A DNA stretch of 64,000 nt, taken from contig CANLTJ010000003.1 of NCBI GenBank assembly GCA_947493995.1, forward strand, positions 279,298 to 343,297, written 5' to 3'. The position numbers were made by a program, and so were the translations under genes. The notes beneath the pieces were generated by a model. The model saw only the letters and a program-made list of their open reading frames with translations, had not been told where the DNA came from and did not search any database. Of this stretch, positions 16,217-24,921 are shown piece by piece (position 1 is the stretch's first letter; each line of letters opens with the position of its first letter). The DNA is from an uncultured Arachnia sp. GTDB taxonomy: Bacteria > Actinomycetota > Actinomycetes > Propionibacteriales > Propionibacteriaceae.

Positions 16217-16984
16217 ATGTCACTATTCGATTTGAGCAACAAGGTCATTATTGTCACCGGCGCGGGGTCGGGCATTGGCCGGGCGACGGCCCAAATGATC
16301 GCCGAGCAGGGGGCTTCGGTTGTCGTTGCAGACATCGCGGAGGGACCCGCCAAAGAAACTGTAGAACTCATAACCGAGGCGGGCGGATCAGCTCGAGCCT
16401 TCGTGGGCGATGTCGGCGACGAGGACGCGTGCGCTTCTCTGGTGGCCGAGGCGATGACGGGCGGGCGTTTGGATGGGCTGGTCAACAATGCCGGCATCAT
16501 GGATTACTTCTCCCCGGTGGGCGAAGCCGACACTGAGCTGTACCGCAAGGTGTTTCACGTCAACGTCGACGGCCCATTCTTCTTGACGCGCGCGGCCATG
16601 CCGCATCTGCTGGAATCAAAGGGCTCCATCGTGAACACCTCGTCCGCGGCCGGGATGCGCGGTGCGGCTGCGGGGGTGATCTACACCATGTCGAAACACG
16701 CGGTCGTTGGTCTGACGCGCAATACGGCCTACGCCTACGCCAAGCGGGGCGTGCGCTGCAACGCGGTGTGTCCTGGCGCGGTCGACACCAATATCTCGCA
16801 GTCGATGCCTCAGGAGAAGCTTAACCTGGCTGCGCTCGAGGCGGTCACTCCGGTCCACCAGTCCTCACCCGGAACCGCCGAGCCAGCTCAACTCGCTTCG
16901 CTGATCACTTACCTTCTCTCGGATGAGGCGTCCAACGTCAACGGAGCCATCATTCCGAACGATGGAGGATGGTCGGCTGGCTGA
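16217..16984 (+). CDS. SDR-family oxidoreductase
   Basis: Classical short-chain dehydrogenase/reductase of 255 aa, cytoplasmic and NAD(P)-dependent. It shows the cofactor motif TGAGSGIG (14-21), an acidic residue after beta-2 (VVADI) suggesting NAD(H) preference, NNAG (90-93), the catalytic Ser in NTSSAAG (about 142) and YTMSK (Tyr156, Lys160), and a PGAVDT motif after the active site. The ATG at 16217 is preceded by GAGGGAG at 8 bp. The substrate cannot be told from sequence; annotations such as glucose dehydrogenase or 3-oxoacyl-ACP reductase would be guesses. Monocistronic. Confidence 0.93.
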   Translation: MSLFDLSNKVIIVTGAGSGIGRATAQMIAEQGASVVVADIAEGPAKETVELITEAGGSARAFVGDVGDEDACASLVAEAMTGGRLDGLVNNAGIMDYFSPVGEADTELYRKVFHVNVDGPFFLTRAAMPHLLESKGSIVNTSSAAGMRGAAAGVIYTMSKHAVVGLTRNTAYAYAKRGVRCNAVCPGAVDTNISQSMPQEKLNLAALEAVTPVHQSSPGTAEPAQLASLITYLLSDEASNVNGAIIPNDGGWSAG

Positions 16985-17036
16985 CCGCACCAGGTCTGAC
17001 GACTGCTTCGTGACAACGCTGTGTCCTCGTGGAGGG

Positions 17037-17065
17037 TTGACAGTAATATCAGCAATCCGTAGCGT
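17037..17065 (+). promoter_or_regulatory. Candidate sigma-70-type promoter of the 5'-nucleotidase gene
   Basis: A perfect -35 TTGACA (17037-17042) is followed after 17 bp by TAGCGT (17060-17065). This would start a transcript about 60 nt before the ATG at 17131. It is the only consensus -35 in the 146-bp gap. Confidence 0.42.
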
Positions 17066-17130
17066 GCTTTGGGTTGGATGCGGTGTCGCGAAGGTGCGAC
17101 GCACGGTCCATTGATCTGGAAGGTTCCTCC

Positions 17131-19185
17131 ATGCGCAAATCCCTTGCTGGTGCTGCAGCTGCCGCCCTGGCTCTCACGTCGATGGCTGGCTTGGTCAGTC
17201 AGGCTCATGCGGACACCGACAGCATTGACCTCACCCTCCTCGGCACCACCGACGTCCACGGACACATCTACAACTGGGACTACTTCGCGAACGCCGAGTA
17301 CGACGAGCAGGACGACGTGCTCGGACTGACGCGGGTCTCGTCCTACGTGGACGACGTCCGCGACGACGTGGGGGAGGAGTCCGTCATCCTCATGGACAGC
17401 GGTGACGTGATTCAGGGCACGCCCCTGACGTACTACTACGGATACGGGGATGGTCGGCAGGCAGTTCTCGACGGCGACGACCAACACCCGATGTCGCAGG
17501 CCTTCCGCCACATCGGTTACGACACGCTGGGGATCGGCAACCACGAGTTCAACTACGGCCTGGACATGTTGAAGGCCTACGAACGTGACCTCGAAACCCA
17601 CGACGGGGGCCCGGCGCTTCTCGGTGCCAACATCATCGATGTCTCCACGGGAGAGCCGTGGCTTGATCCCTACAAGATCATCGAGCGCACCATCGACGGC
17701 GAAACCGTGAAGGTGGGTGTCATTGGGCTGGTGACCCCCGGTGTGCGCGTGTGGGACAAGCAGTACGTCGACGGCGTACTCGAGTTCCGCGATCTCGTCG
17801 AGACCGCCAAGGAATGGGTGCCGGTGGTGGAGGAGTTGGCCGACGTCGTCGTCATCAACGCCCACAGCGGCAAGGGCGTGACGCCTGACGACGGCTACGA
17901 CGCGGATGTCCTGTACGAGAACGTCATCAACAATGTTGCCTACCAAGTGCCGGGCATCGACTACATCCTCTTCGGCCACACGCACCGCGACGACCCGGAA
18001 ACCATCATGACCAACGTCGCGGGAGAGAAGGTGCTCCTGACGCAGCCGTACTACTGGGCGCGCAGCGTCACCCGCACCACACTGCAGCTCGTTCCCGACA
18101 CCGAGGACAACGAGGGTTGGATGGTGGATTGGAGCGAGGGCAACGCACCCAGCGCCGTGGCCACGTACGGCTACCAGATCATGGAGGAGGACCAGGAGCT
18201 CAGAGACCTCCTCGAAGACAAGCATGAGACGACCATCGATTACGTCAACACGCCAGTGGCCGAATCCGTGACCGAATTGAGGACGGAAACCTCACGATAC
18301 GAGGACACCCCCATCATCGACTTCATCAACCACGTGCAGATGGAGACAGTCTCCGAGGCGCTCGGGGACGATCTGGGTGATGCGACGCTGATCTCCAGCG
18401 CTGCGCCGTTCTCACGCACCGCCGTCTTCCCTGAGGGCCAGGTGACCATTCGCGACATCGCCGGCCTCTACATCTATGAGAACACCCTGCAGGCCGTAGA
18501 GATGAGCGGCGCCCAGCTGCGTGACTACCTCGAGTACTCCGCCAAGTTCTTCAACCAGGTGGACGAGGGAGCCGTGTTCGATCCGGAGACCGACACGAAC
18601 GCCGAGTACGACGGACGGCGCCCCGGCCCGACACCTGATTACAACTACGACGTCATCAGCGGCCTCAACTACTACATCGACGTCTCCCAGCCCCTCGGCG
18701 AACGGATCACAGGCCTGACGTACGAGGACGGCACCCCTGTGGGTGACGACGATGCCTTCGTCATGGCGCTCAACAACTACCGGGCCAGTGGCGGCGGTGA
18801 CTACCCGCACGTCGCGGACGCCACCGTCGTCTACAACGAGCAGCGCGAAATTCGCCAGCTCCTCATCGAATGGGCTTCCGCGCAAGGCGTCATTGATCCC
18901 GATGACTTCTTCGTCCAGAACTGGGAGATCATTACCGCCCCGCTGCCAGCTGGACCGACGACGGCGCCATCAGGTGAACCAACGACGGCTCCCTCGGATG
19001 CTCCGACATCGCGTCCCACCTCCCGGCCACGGCCCGGGCTCCCCAGTACCGGTTCACCCGGGACTCCTGTCCAGCCGGTGGGCGACGGACTCGGTATGGC
19101 CCTCACCGTCGTGGCATTAACCGGTTGTGCTGTCGCGTTGACTGCGCGGCTACGTCGCACGGAGGCGTCAGCGCGCGAACAATGA
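17131..19185 (+). CDS. Cell-wall-anchored 5'-nucleotidase/2',3'-cyclic phosphodiesterase (UshA/CpdB-like)
   Basis: 684-aa secreted metallophosphoesterase that would release phosphate from extracellular nucleotides. Signal peptide: MRKSLAGAAAAALALTSMAG to AHA (about 1-27). The metallophosphatase domain has DVHGH (41-45), DSGDVIQGT (from 89), GNHEF (136-140), an NAHSGKG loop and GHTH (282-285). The 5'-nucleotidase C-terminal domain (about 350-610) includes the NNYRASGGGDY substrate loop. A Pro/Thr/Ser linker leads to a sortase signal LPSTG (637-641), a hydrophobic helix (656-672) and a basic tail. It is therefore predicted to be covalently attached to peptidoglycan. Whether the substrate is 5'-nucleotides or 2',3'-cyclic nucleotides cannot be decided. 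The ATG at 17131 has GGAAGG upstream. Confidence 0.93.
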   Translation: MRKSLAGAAAAALALTSMAGLVSQAHADTDSIDLTLLGTTDVHGHIYNWDYFANAEYDEQDDVLGLTRVSSYVDDVRDDVGEESVILMDSGDVIQGTPLTYYYGYGDGRQAVLDGDDQHPMSQAFRHIGYDTLGIGNHEFNYGLDMLKAYERDLETHDGGPALLGANIIDVSTGEPWLDPYKIIERTIDGETVKVGVIGLVTPGVRVWDKQYVDGVLEFRDLVETAKEWVPVVEELADVVVINAHSGKGVTPDDGYDADVLYENVINNVAYQVPGIDYILFGHTHRDDPETIMTNVAGEKVLLTQPYYWARSVTRTTLQLVPDTEDNEGWMVDWSEGNAPSAVATYGYQIMEEDQELRDLLEDKHETTIDYVNTPVAESVTELRTETSRYEDTPIIDFINHVQMETVSEALGDDLGDATLISSAAPFSRTAVFPEGQVTIRDIAGLYIYENTLQAVEMSGAQLRDYLEYSAKFFNQVDEGAVFDPETDTNAEYDGRRPGPTPDYNYDVISGLNYYIDVSQPLGERITGLTYEDGTPVGDDDAFVMALNNYRASGGGDYPHVADATVVYNEQREIRQLLIEWASAQGVIDPDDFFVQNWEIITAPLPAGPTTAPSGEPTTAPSDAPTSRPTSRPRPGLPSTGSPGTPVQPVGDGLGMALTVVALTGCAVALTARLRRTEASAREQ

Positions 19186-19290
19186 GGCAATCCCGCCCGC
19201 AGAAGCCCGCCTCCCTCTTGGCCGCGTCGCTACACTGCTACAGGTTCAAGAAGCAGCCCATGCAATCAGGCTCGACATTGAGGGAGACAC

Positions 19291-19845
19291 ATGAAGATCG
19301 GCATCATCATCGGTTCCATCCGCGAAGGCCGGTTCGGGGGAGCGGTAGGCCAGTGGGTCAAGGAGGCCACTGACGCTCGCGCCAGTGAAGGCTTCACCTA
19401 CGAAGTCCTGGACCTGAAAGACTTCAACGTGCCCCTGTTGACAGCAGCCACGCCGCCGATGGGTGCCGACAAGCAGTACGACGATGAGAATGTCACCCGT
19501 TGGTCCAAGGCCGTCGACAGCTGCGACGGTTTCATCTTCGTCACCGCTGAATACAACCGTGGTGTCCCGGGCGCCTTCAAAAACGCCTACGACAATCTCG
19601 GACCCGAATGGCAGGGGAAACCCGTCGCCTTCGTCAGCTATGGCGGCCGTCAGGGTGTGCGATCCGTGGAGCAGTGGCGCCAGATCGTGAATGCGTTCGA
19701 ACAGCAACCTGTTCAGAGCCAGGTCTCAGTCTCGATTTTCGAGGATGCGGACCAGGACGGATTCAGCCCCCAAGAGCATCGAGCCGAAGAGCTACAGGCC
19801 ATGCTGGCCGATCTGGAAAGCCTCATGCAGCGGACGGCCGAATAG
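19291..19845 (+). CDS. NADPH-dependent FMN reductase family protein
   Basis: 184-aa flavodoxin-fold oxidoreductase, cytoplasmic. The FMN-phosphate loop GSIREGRFG is at 8-16, and the TAEYNRGVPGAFKNAYDNL and FVSYGGRQGVRS segments are typical of the chromate/azo/quinone-type NAD(P)H:FMN reductases. The ATG at 19291 has GAGGGAG at good spacing. It stands alone, 105 bp after the nucleotidase gene. The physiological acceptor is unknown. Confidence 0.92.
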   Translation: MKIGIIIGSIREGRFGGAVGQWVKEATDARASEGFTYEVLDLKDFNVPLLTAATPPMGADKQYDDENVTRWSKAVDSCDGFIFVTAEYNRGVPGAFKNAYDNLGPEWQGKPVAFVSYGGRQGVRSVEQWRQIVNAFEQQPVQSQVSVSIFEDADQDGFSPQEHRAEELQAMLADLESLMQRTAE

Positions 19846-20006
19846 TTTCAAGCTGATCACGTTTCACGGGGATGAGAGATGGCGATGGTTGGAGAACATC
19901 GGTGCCGGTGATTTCAGAATGAGTGATCGGAGCCTCGAGGAGTTGACGGCTGCGGTTCATGAGCGATCTCGTTCGGCAGTGACGCGCCCGGAACAAATAT
20001 GAAGCA

Positions 20007-22046
20007 TCAGTCTTCGCTCCCCGGCACTTCTGAATCGCTCAGTGCTATCACTGAGGTGGCAACAATTCGTTCGACCGTCATTTCTCGCGCAGCGTAAACC
20101 TCCGGGCCGGAACCAGATTCCCCGAAGGCCTCGATGCTGACCACCGCGTCTGCGAAGCGGTACCACGCGTCTCCCCGTCCAGCCTCGATGGCGACCCGTG
20201 CAGTGAGATGAGATGGAAGCACCGCATGTCGGTGGGCATCTGACTCGTCGAGGAACCACTCGATGCAAGGCATCGAGACGACCCGCACGCCTATGGCCTC
20301 AGCCTCATAAAGTGCGCGCGCAGCATCAATGGCCAGCGTGACCTCACTGCCCGTGGCGATGAGGGCGAGATCATCGCCGGACCCAACGGTGGCAATAACG
20401 TAGGCGCCTCTGGCGGCGTCGCCGTCCGCTGCACGCTCCAGGACGGGAAGGTCCTGACGCGAGAGGATGAGAGCCACGGGACCCTCAGGAGACGTAATTA
20501 TCCGGCGCCATACCTCGATCACTTCGTTTGCATCCGCCGGACGGACAACGGCGAGACCCGGGATGGTTCGCAGAGCGGCGATCTGCTCGATGGGCTGGTG
20601 GGTGGGTCCATCCTCCCCGACGGCGACGGAGTCGTGGGTGTAGACATGAACGACGTGGAGAGCCATCAGAGCGGAAAGGCGCAAGGCAGGGCGCTGGTAG
20701 TCACTGAAGGCTAGATATGTGGAGGCAAAGGGGCGCCAACAGCCGTGCAGCGCGATGCCCGAGAGGATGGCTGCCATCGCGTGTTCCCGTACTCCGAAGC
20801 GGATGAACTCACCGCTGGGGTTGGCGTTGGTGAAGTGGCTTCCCGGCACGGTGACGCTGGTGGATGAAGAAAGGTCCGCCGAGCCGCCCCAGAAACGGGC
20901 AACCGGAAGTTTCGAGAGCCGTTGGACGACGGTTCCATTAGCCGAACGAGTCGGAACACTGGAACCGGTCTCGTAGAGCGGAAGGGCGGAGAGAGCAGAA
21001 AGCTCAGGGGCTGTGTGTTTCTCGCGAAATGCGTCGAGTCGTGCAGCATCCGCCGGGTGCTGACTACGCCACTCACTGATGCGCGCATTCCAGTCGGAGT
21101 GAAGTTCCTTACCTCGAAGCGTTGCATCTCGAGTGTGCTTCAACACGTCAGGGGTCACCAACTCTTCAAGGGCCGCGTCCGGAGAAAAGCCCAGAGTTTC
21201 TTTGATGCGGGACACTTCGTCGTCTCCGAACCCCCCGGCGTGGGCCGCTGGTTTCCCGCCGTGGGTTTCGGACGGAGTGCCAATGACGGTACTGAGTGCA
21301 ACGAAGACGGGGCTGCCAGCGTAGAGTTTCGCTCGCGTCAACGCTTGTTCGATCGCTTCGGGATCCGATCCGTCGGGCACGTCAATGACGTGCCAGCCAT
21401 AGGCCGTGAATCGCGATCGGACGTCCTCCTGGAAGGCTTCGGAAGTAGGTCCGTCGATAGTGATGCTGTTGTCGTCCCAGATAACAACGAGGTTGTCGAG
21501 GGCCATCGTGCCGGCAAGGCTCGCGGCCTCGTGGGAAATTCCCTCCTGCAAACACCCGTCACCAGCTATGGCAAAGATCGAATGGTTGAACAGCTCCGGT
21601 GCCGCAGCACCGAACAACGCTTGCTCGTGCTTGGCGGCTATCGCCATACCGACGGCACTGGCCAATCCCTGCCCGAGAGGACCTGTGGACATCTCTATTC
21701 CCGGCGTGATGTCGATCTCGGGATGGCCGGGAGTGCGGGCGTGAAGACGACGACTTGCCGCAAGGTCCTCAAGCTCCAAGCCGTAGCCGGTCAGGTACAG
21801 CTGCACGTAGAGCAGAAGGCTTGCATGCCCGGCAGAGAGTACGAGCCGGTCGCGCCCCTCCCATGCAGGATCACTGGGATCGTGGACCAGAATGCGTTGG
21901 TACAGCACATGGGCCAATGGGGCGAGCGCCATGGCCGTGCCAGCATGCCCGTTCCCCTTGGCCTGGACAACATGAGCCGGAATAGCTGTGGCGGCGGCGA
22001 TCGCGCGATGATCCAGGTGATCGAACTCCGCTGGTGGATGACTCAT
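20007..22046 (-). CDS. tkt: Transketolase (full-length, single-chain)
   Basis: Thiamine-diphosphate enzyme transferring two-carbon ketol units between sugar phosphates in the pentose phosphate pathway. It is 679 aa, so both halves are in one chain. QAKGNGHAGTAM (near 28-39), the ThDP-binding GDGCLQEGISHEAA (from 162) ending in DDNSITIDG, the pyrimidine-domain FIRFGVREHAMAA, and THDSVAVGEDGPTHQPIEQIAALR are all visible. The ATG at 22046 follows GGAGG. It is divergent from an ascorbate/galactitol-type PTS operon with a 252-bp shared control region, so it probably serves catabolism of the PTS substrate rather than being the only housekeeping transketolase. Confidence 0.93.
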   Translation of the reverse strand: MSHPPAEFDHLDHRAIAAATAIPAHVVQAKGNGHAGTAMALAPLAHVLYQRILVHDPSDPAWEGRDRLVLSAGHASLLLYVQLYLTGYGLELEDLAASRRLHARTPGHPEIDITPGIEMSTGPLGQGLASAVGMAIAAKHEQALFGAAAPELFNHSIFAIAGDGCLQEGISHEAASLAGTMALDNLVVIWDDNSITIDGPTSEAFQEDVRSRFTAYGWHVIDVPDGSDPEAIEQALTRAKLYAGSPVFVALSTVIGTPSETHGGKPAAHAGGFGDDEVSRIKETLGFSPDAALEELVTPDVLKHTRDATLRGKELHSDWNARISEWRSQHPADAARLDAFREKHTAPELSALSALPLYETGSSVPTRSANGTVVQRLSKLPVARFWGGSADLSSSTSVTVPGSHFTNANPSGEFIRFGVREHAMAAILSGIALHGCWRPFASTYLAFSDYQRPALRLSALMALHVVHVYTHDSVAVGEDGPTHQPIEQIAALRTIPGLAVVRPADANEVIEVWRRIITSPEGPVALILSRQDLPVLERAADGDAARGAYVIATVGSGDDLALIATGSEVTLAIDAARALYEAEAIGVRVVSMPCIEWFLDESDAHRHAVLPSHLTARVAIEAGRGDAWYRFADAVVSIEAFGESGSGPEVYAAREMTVERIVATSVIALSDSEVPGSED

Positions 22047-22116
22047 GGGAAACCTCCGTAGCGCGGCCATGCGAACCTGTGGCTCCTACTGAGCACCGGA
22101 CGGCGTCGAACCAGCC

Positions 22117-22131
22117 CCGTGAAAATCACGG
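22117..22131. promoter_or_regulatory. Palindromic operator candidate between transketolase and PTS genes
   Basis: CCGTGAAAATCACGG has perfect 6-bp arms around AAA. It lies 70 bp upstream of the transketolase ATG and 168 bp upstream of the IIA ATG in the divergent control region. Size and symmetry fit a dimeric sugar-responsive repressor, but no such regulator gene lies next to it. A second, weaker pair (CCATC/GATGG) occurs near 22257-22273. Confidence 0.4.
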
Positions 22132-22298
22132 TAGCGCCTCCGGGACCTCGACGTTGACAGTCTCTACGAATCGGTACTCATGGATTGGTGCCATCGAGTG
22201 CGGTCTGAAACACGCTCTTCCGCTGTAACGGAATTTGCAGTACTTTGGGGTGGGGCCATCAAAGACCGATGGTTTCGGCTGTGACGAAGGGATACTCA

Positions 22299-22748
22299 AT
22301 GCCCGCTTCTGATGACATGCTTTCCGAGTCCGCCATCCACCTCGACGCGCATGCGACTAATTGGCGTGATGCCATACGGCTCGCAGGGGACGCCCTTGTG
22401 GCCAGCGGAGTCACGGAGGATGAGTACACACAAGAGATGATTGACACTGTGGAGGAGCTCGGACCTTACATCGTCGTGGCCCCGGGTTTTGCGCTTGCCC
22501 ACTCCAGAACGTCTCCCGCAGTCCTCAAGACCGGACTGAGCTGGGTTTCTCTTAACACTCCGGTCGAGTTCGGTAACAAGTCCAACGATCCGGTGGATCT
22601 CGTGGTGGGCCTCGCTGCGTTGGACCATGATGCCCATATCGGCATCATGTCAAAGCTGGCGGGCGTGCTAGCAAATCCCGAGATGTTGGCCAAACTGCGC
22701 TCGTCAACAGATCCGGATGAGATTCGTTCAGCCCTCATATCGAATTGA
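22299..22748 (+). CDS. PTS sugar transporter subunit IIA (UlaC/mannitol-type)
   Basis: 149-aa cytoplasmic phosphocarrier that takes phosphate from HPr and passes it to IIB. The active-site motif APGFALAHSR (61-70) contains the phosphorylatable His68. The fold features of the PTS_EIIA_2 family are present (DAIRLAGDALVASG, VEELGPYIVVAPG). The ATG at 22299 follows GAAGGG at 8 bp; an upstream ATG at 22269 has no ribosome-binding site. First gene of an IIA-IIB-IIC operon, 60 bp before IIB. Confidence 0.92.
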   Translation: MPASDDMLSESAIHLDAHATNWRDAIRLAGDALVASGVTEDEYTQEMIDTVEELGPYIVVAPGFALAHSRTSPAVLKTGLSWVSLNTPVEFGNKSNDPVDLVVGLAALDHDAHIGIMSKLAGVLANPEMLAKLRSSTDPDEIRSALISN

Positions 22749-22808
22749 CAACTAGTGGATGCCCGTCAAGATCGAGAGCGTCGACATAAATAGAGATTGG
22801 ATACAGTA

Positions 22809-23084
22809 ATGAAAATTATCGCTGTCTGCGGTATGGGAATCGGAACTTCGATCATTTTAAAGATGAATATTGACAATGCCCTTGCCAAGCTTGATGTTGA
22901 TGCTGACGTGGAAGCTGCCGATATCTCCGCCGCCCGAGGGGCAGCTTCTTCGGCGGACTACGTGTTCACGAGTAGCGAGCTCGCCGAGCAGCTGGGCGAA
23001 CTCGACGTGCCCGTTCTTGTCGTGGACGACTTCACCAACGTCGAGGAGATCGAAGCGCAGTTGGTGGAAGAGCTGGATTTGTAA
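22809..23084 (+). CDS. PTS sugar transporter subunit IIB (UlaB/galactitol-type)
   Basis: 91-aa cytoplasmic PTS IIB. The phospho-cysteine loop VCGMGIGTS is at 6-14 (Cys7 accepts the phosphate), as in ascorbate/galactitol-family IIB proteins. The sequence continues with a short Rossmann-like alpha/beta fold ending in VVDDFTNVEEIEAQL. The ATG at 22809 is preceded by a modest GGAT. It lies between IIA and IIC in the same operon. Confidence 0.93.
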   Translation: MKIIAVCGMGIGTSIILKMNIDNALAKLDVDADVEAADISAARGAASSADYVFTSSELAEQLGELDVPVLVVDDFTNVEEIEAQLVEELDL

Positions 23085-23115
23085 TTCCTGACCCGGAACA
23101 ACCAAGGAGTTCGTG

Positions 23116-24663
23116 ATGGACTGGTTCGTCAATATTCTTCAATTCATTGGCTCGCAAATCCTCAATGTTCCCGCCTACCTTGTCGGAATCATTGTGGCCG
23201 TTGGTTTGATCGCCATGAAGAAGTCCGTCGGCCAGGTGGTGGGCGGAGCTCTCAAGGCCATTCTGGGCTTCCTCATCCTGGGAGCTGGAGCTGGAGTCGT
23301 CGTCGCTGCACTCGAGCCGCTCGGTGGGTTAGTCCTGGCAGTCACCGGTTCTGAGGGCGTGGTGCCCACAAACGAGGTCATCACTGCTCTTGCTGCAGAC
23401 ACTTATGGCGCCACTAGTGCCTACATCCTTTCGCTCGGTTTCGTTCTCATGTTGGTGCTGGCCCGGTTCACACCGCTGCGCTACATCTTCCTCACGGGAC
23501 ACCACATGGTTTTCATGGCGATGCTGCTCTCCGTGGTGCTCTCCATCGGATTTGGAGACACGCTGACGTGGCTGACCGTGCTTGTGGGTGCCTTCCTGCT
23601 CGCCGTGATCATGGTGGTCATGCCCGCGTTCGCGCATCCATGGATGAAGCGGGTCACCGGTAACGACGTCATTGCTATGGGTCACTTTGGTACGGCGGGT
23701 TACATCGCGGCCGGAGCCGTAGGCAGCGTGGTGGGCAAGCACAGTCCCTCAAGTGAGGACATCAAGTTTCCGCAGGGCCTGAAGTTCCTCAGGGATTCAA
23801 TGGTTGCCACTGCATTGTCCATGGTCCTGATTTATCTCGTCTTCGCCGTCTGGGGCCTCATTTCTCTCGGCGACGAGGCGCTACCCTTCATGGACGCGAC
23901 CGATGGTGGCGCGTTCATCATGGCTGCCGTGATGCAGGGCCTGATGTTCGGCGTTGGCGTCTCGGTGATTCTCTACGGTGTCCGCACCTTTCTGGGTGAA
24001 CTCATCCCGGCCTTCCAGGGCATCGCGAACAAGCTTGTGCCGGATGCGAAGGCTGCGCTGGACGTTCCGATTGTGTTCCCCTACGGCCAGAACGCCGTGC
24101 TGATCGGGTTCATCTCATCGTTTGTTGGCGGACTCGTGATGCTACTCATCCTGGGTGTGTGGCTTGGGCCTGCATTTGGTCTCGCCATCATTTTGCCCGG
24201 CATGGTCCCCCATTTCTTCACCGGCGGTGGCGCGGGTGTGTTCGGCAATGCGACAGGTGGTCGCCGAGGGGCAGTGGCCGGTGGTTTCGTCAACGGGCTG
24301 CTCATTACGATCCTGCCCGCTTTCCTCTACTCGGTCATGTCCGGTATCGGTTTGACAGGCACCACGTTCGGCGACGCCGATTTCGGCTGGTTTGGTTCTC
24401 TCGTCGGCTTGAGCGTCAGCGGAGAGAGCGTCATCTTGGGTGTCGTCCTGCTCGTTCTCCTCGGTGTCATTCTCCTCGCTGGCGCAATGGTGTGGCAAAA
24501 GCGCGTGGTGGACAGGGGCTGGATGCCCGCCGTCGAACACCAACGCTTCGTCGACGAGCGTGCAGCTGCGGCGAAGGAGAAGGAGGCAGCCGCAGCTGCT
24601 GAGCGTAAGGCGGCGCGAGCTGCGAGGAAGAGTGAAACCGGCGCCTCCAAGACCGACGCGTAA
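23116..24663 (+). CDS. PTS ascorbate-type transporter subunit IIC (UlaA-like)
   Basis: 515-aa integral membrane permease with about eleven hydrophobic segments, of the ascorbate/galactitol superfamily. UlaA-like stretches include a start in ILQFIGSQILNVPAYLVGI, then RFTPLRYIFLTGHHMVFMA and the GNATGGRRGAVAGGFVNG loop. The ATG at 23116 follows AAGGAG at 7 bp. The C-terminal 60 residues form a highly charged Ala/Glu/Lys-rich cytoplasmic tail that may be helical. No UlaD, UlaE or UlaF is nearby, so the substrate may be a different sugar acid or polyol; ascorbate is only the nearest family label. Confidence 0.92.
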   Translation: MDWFVNILQFIGSQILNVPAYLVGIIVAVGLIAMKKSVGQVVGGALKAILGFLILGAGAGVVVAALEPLGGLVLAVTGSEGVVPTNEVITALAADTYGATSAYILSLGFVLMLVLARFTPLRYIFLTGHHMVFMAMLLSVVLSIGFGDTLTWLTVLVGAFLLAVIMVVMPAFAHPWMKRVTGNDVIAMGHFGTAGYIAAGAVGSVVGKHSPSSEDIKFPQGLKFLRDSMVATALSMVLIYLVFAVWGLISLGDEALPFMDATDGGAFIMAAVMQGLMFGVGVSVILYGVRTFLGELIPAFQGIANKLVPDAKAALDVPIVFPYGQNAVLIGFISSFVGGLVMLLILGVWLGPAFGLAIILPGMVPHFFTGGGAGVFGNATGGRRGAVAGGFVNGLLITILPAFLYSVMSGIGLTGTTFGDADFGWFGSLVGLSVSGESVILGVVLLVLLGVILLAGAMVWQKRVVDRGWMPAVEHQRFVDERAAAAKEKEAAAAAERKAARAARKSETGASKTDA

Positions 24664-24751
24664 TACACCACAGAGATAGATCGTGCAACCCCTCACCACG
24701 GCGTCGGACAAAGCTCGACCAGTGTCGGAAGCCACTGCGATGATGGCTCGT

Positions 24752-24771
24752 GATCCGGGGCTGCCGGGATC
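24752..24771 (+). terminator. Weak hairpin after the PTS operon
   Basis: A GATCCGG arm and a CCGGGATC arm can pair with one bulge around a short loop, 90 bp after the IIC stop. No T-tract follows, so if it terminates transcription it is of the U-poor actinobacterial kind. Low confidence. Confidence 0.2.
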
Positions 24772-24874
24772 TATCGATGCATCGCCCCGCGCCCTCTAGC
24801 CGGACGATTGCGCATCGTGAACTCCGTGACCATTGACAGCGAGATTGCAGCAAGGCGTCATCGGACGTGAAAAA

Positions 24875-24911
24875 GTGTCTCCTGCAACCGGATGAATCTG
24901 ATGTGAGACAC
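24875..24911. promoter_or_regulatory. Inverted repeat just upstream of the SARP gene
   Basis: GTGTCTC (24875-24881) and its exact complement GAGACAC (24905-24911) flank 23 bp and end 10 bp before the SARP GTG start. The right arm contains TGTGAGA (24902-24908), resembling one heptamer of the repeats at 28.8 kb. It could be an operator or a 5'-UTR hairpin; autoregulation is only a possibility. Confidence 0.35.
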
Positions 24912-24921
24912 GAGGTGGTCC

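Noticed and set aside
16909..18225. Long minus-strand reading frame opposite the 5'-nucleotidase gene
   Set aside because: The plus strand encodes a clear metallophosphoesterase with all motifs; the antisense frame is a by-product of GC-rich codons and has no recognisable domain.
24834..24862. TTGACA near 24834 as a promoter of the SARP gene
   Set aside because: No acceptable -10 follows at 16-18 bp (CGTCAT is poor).
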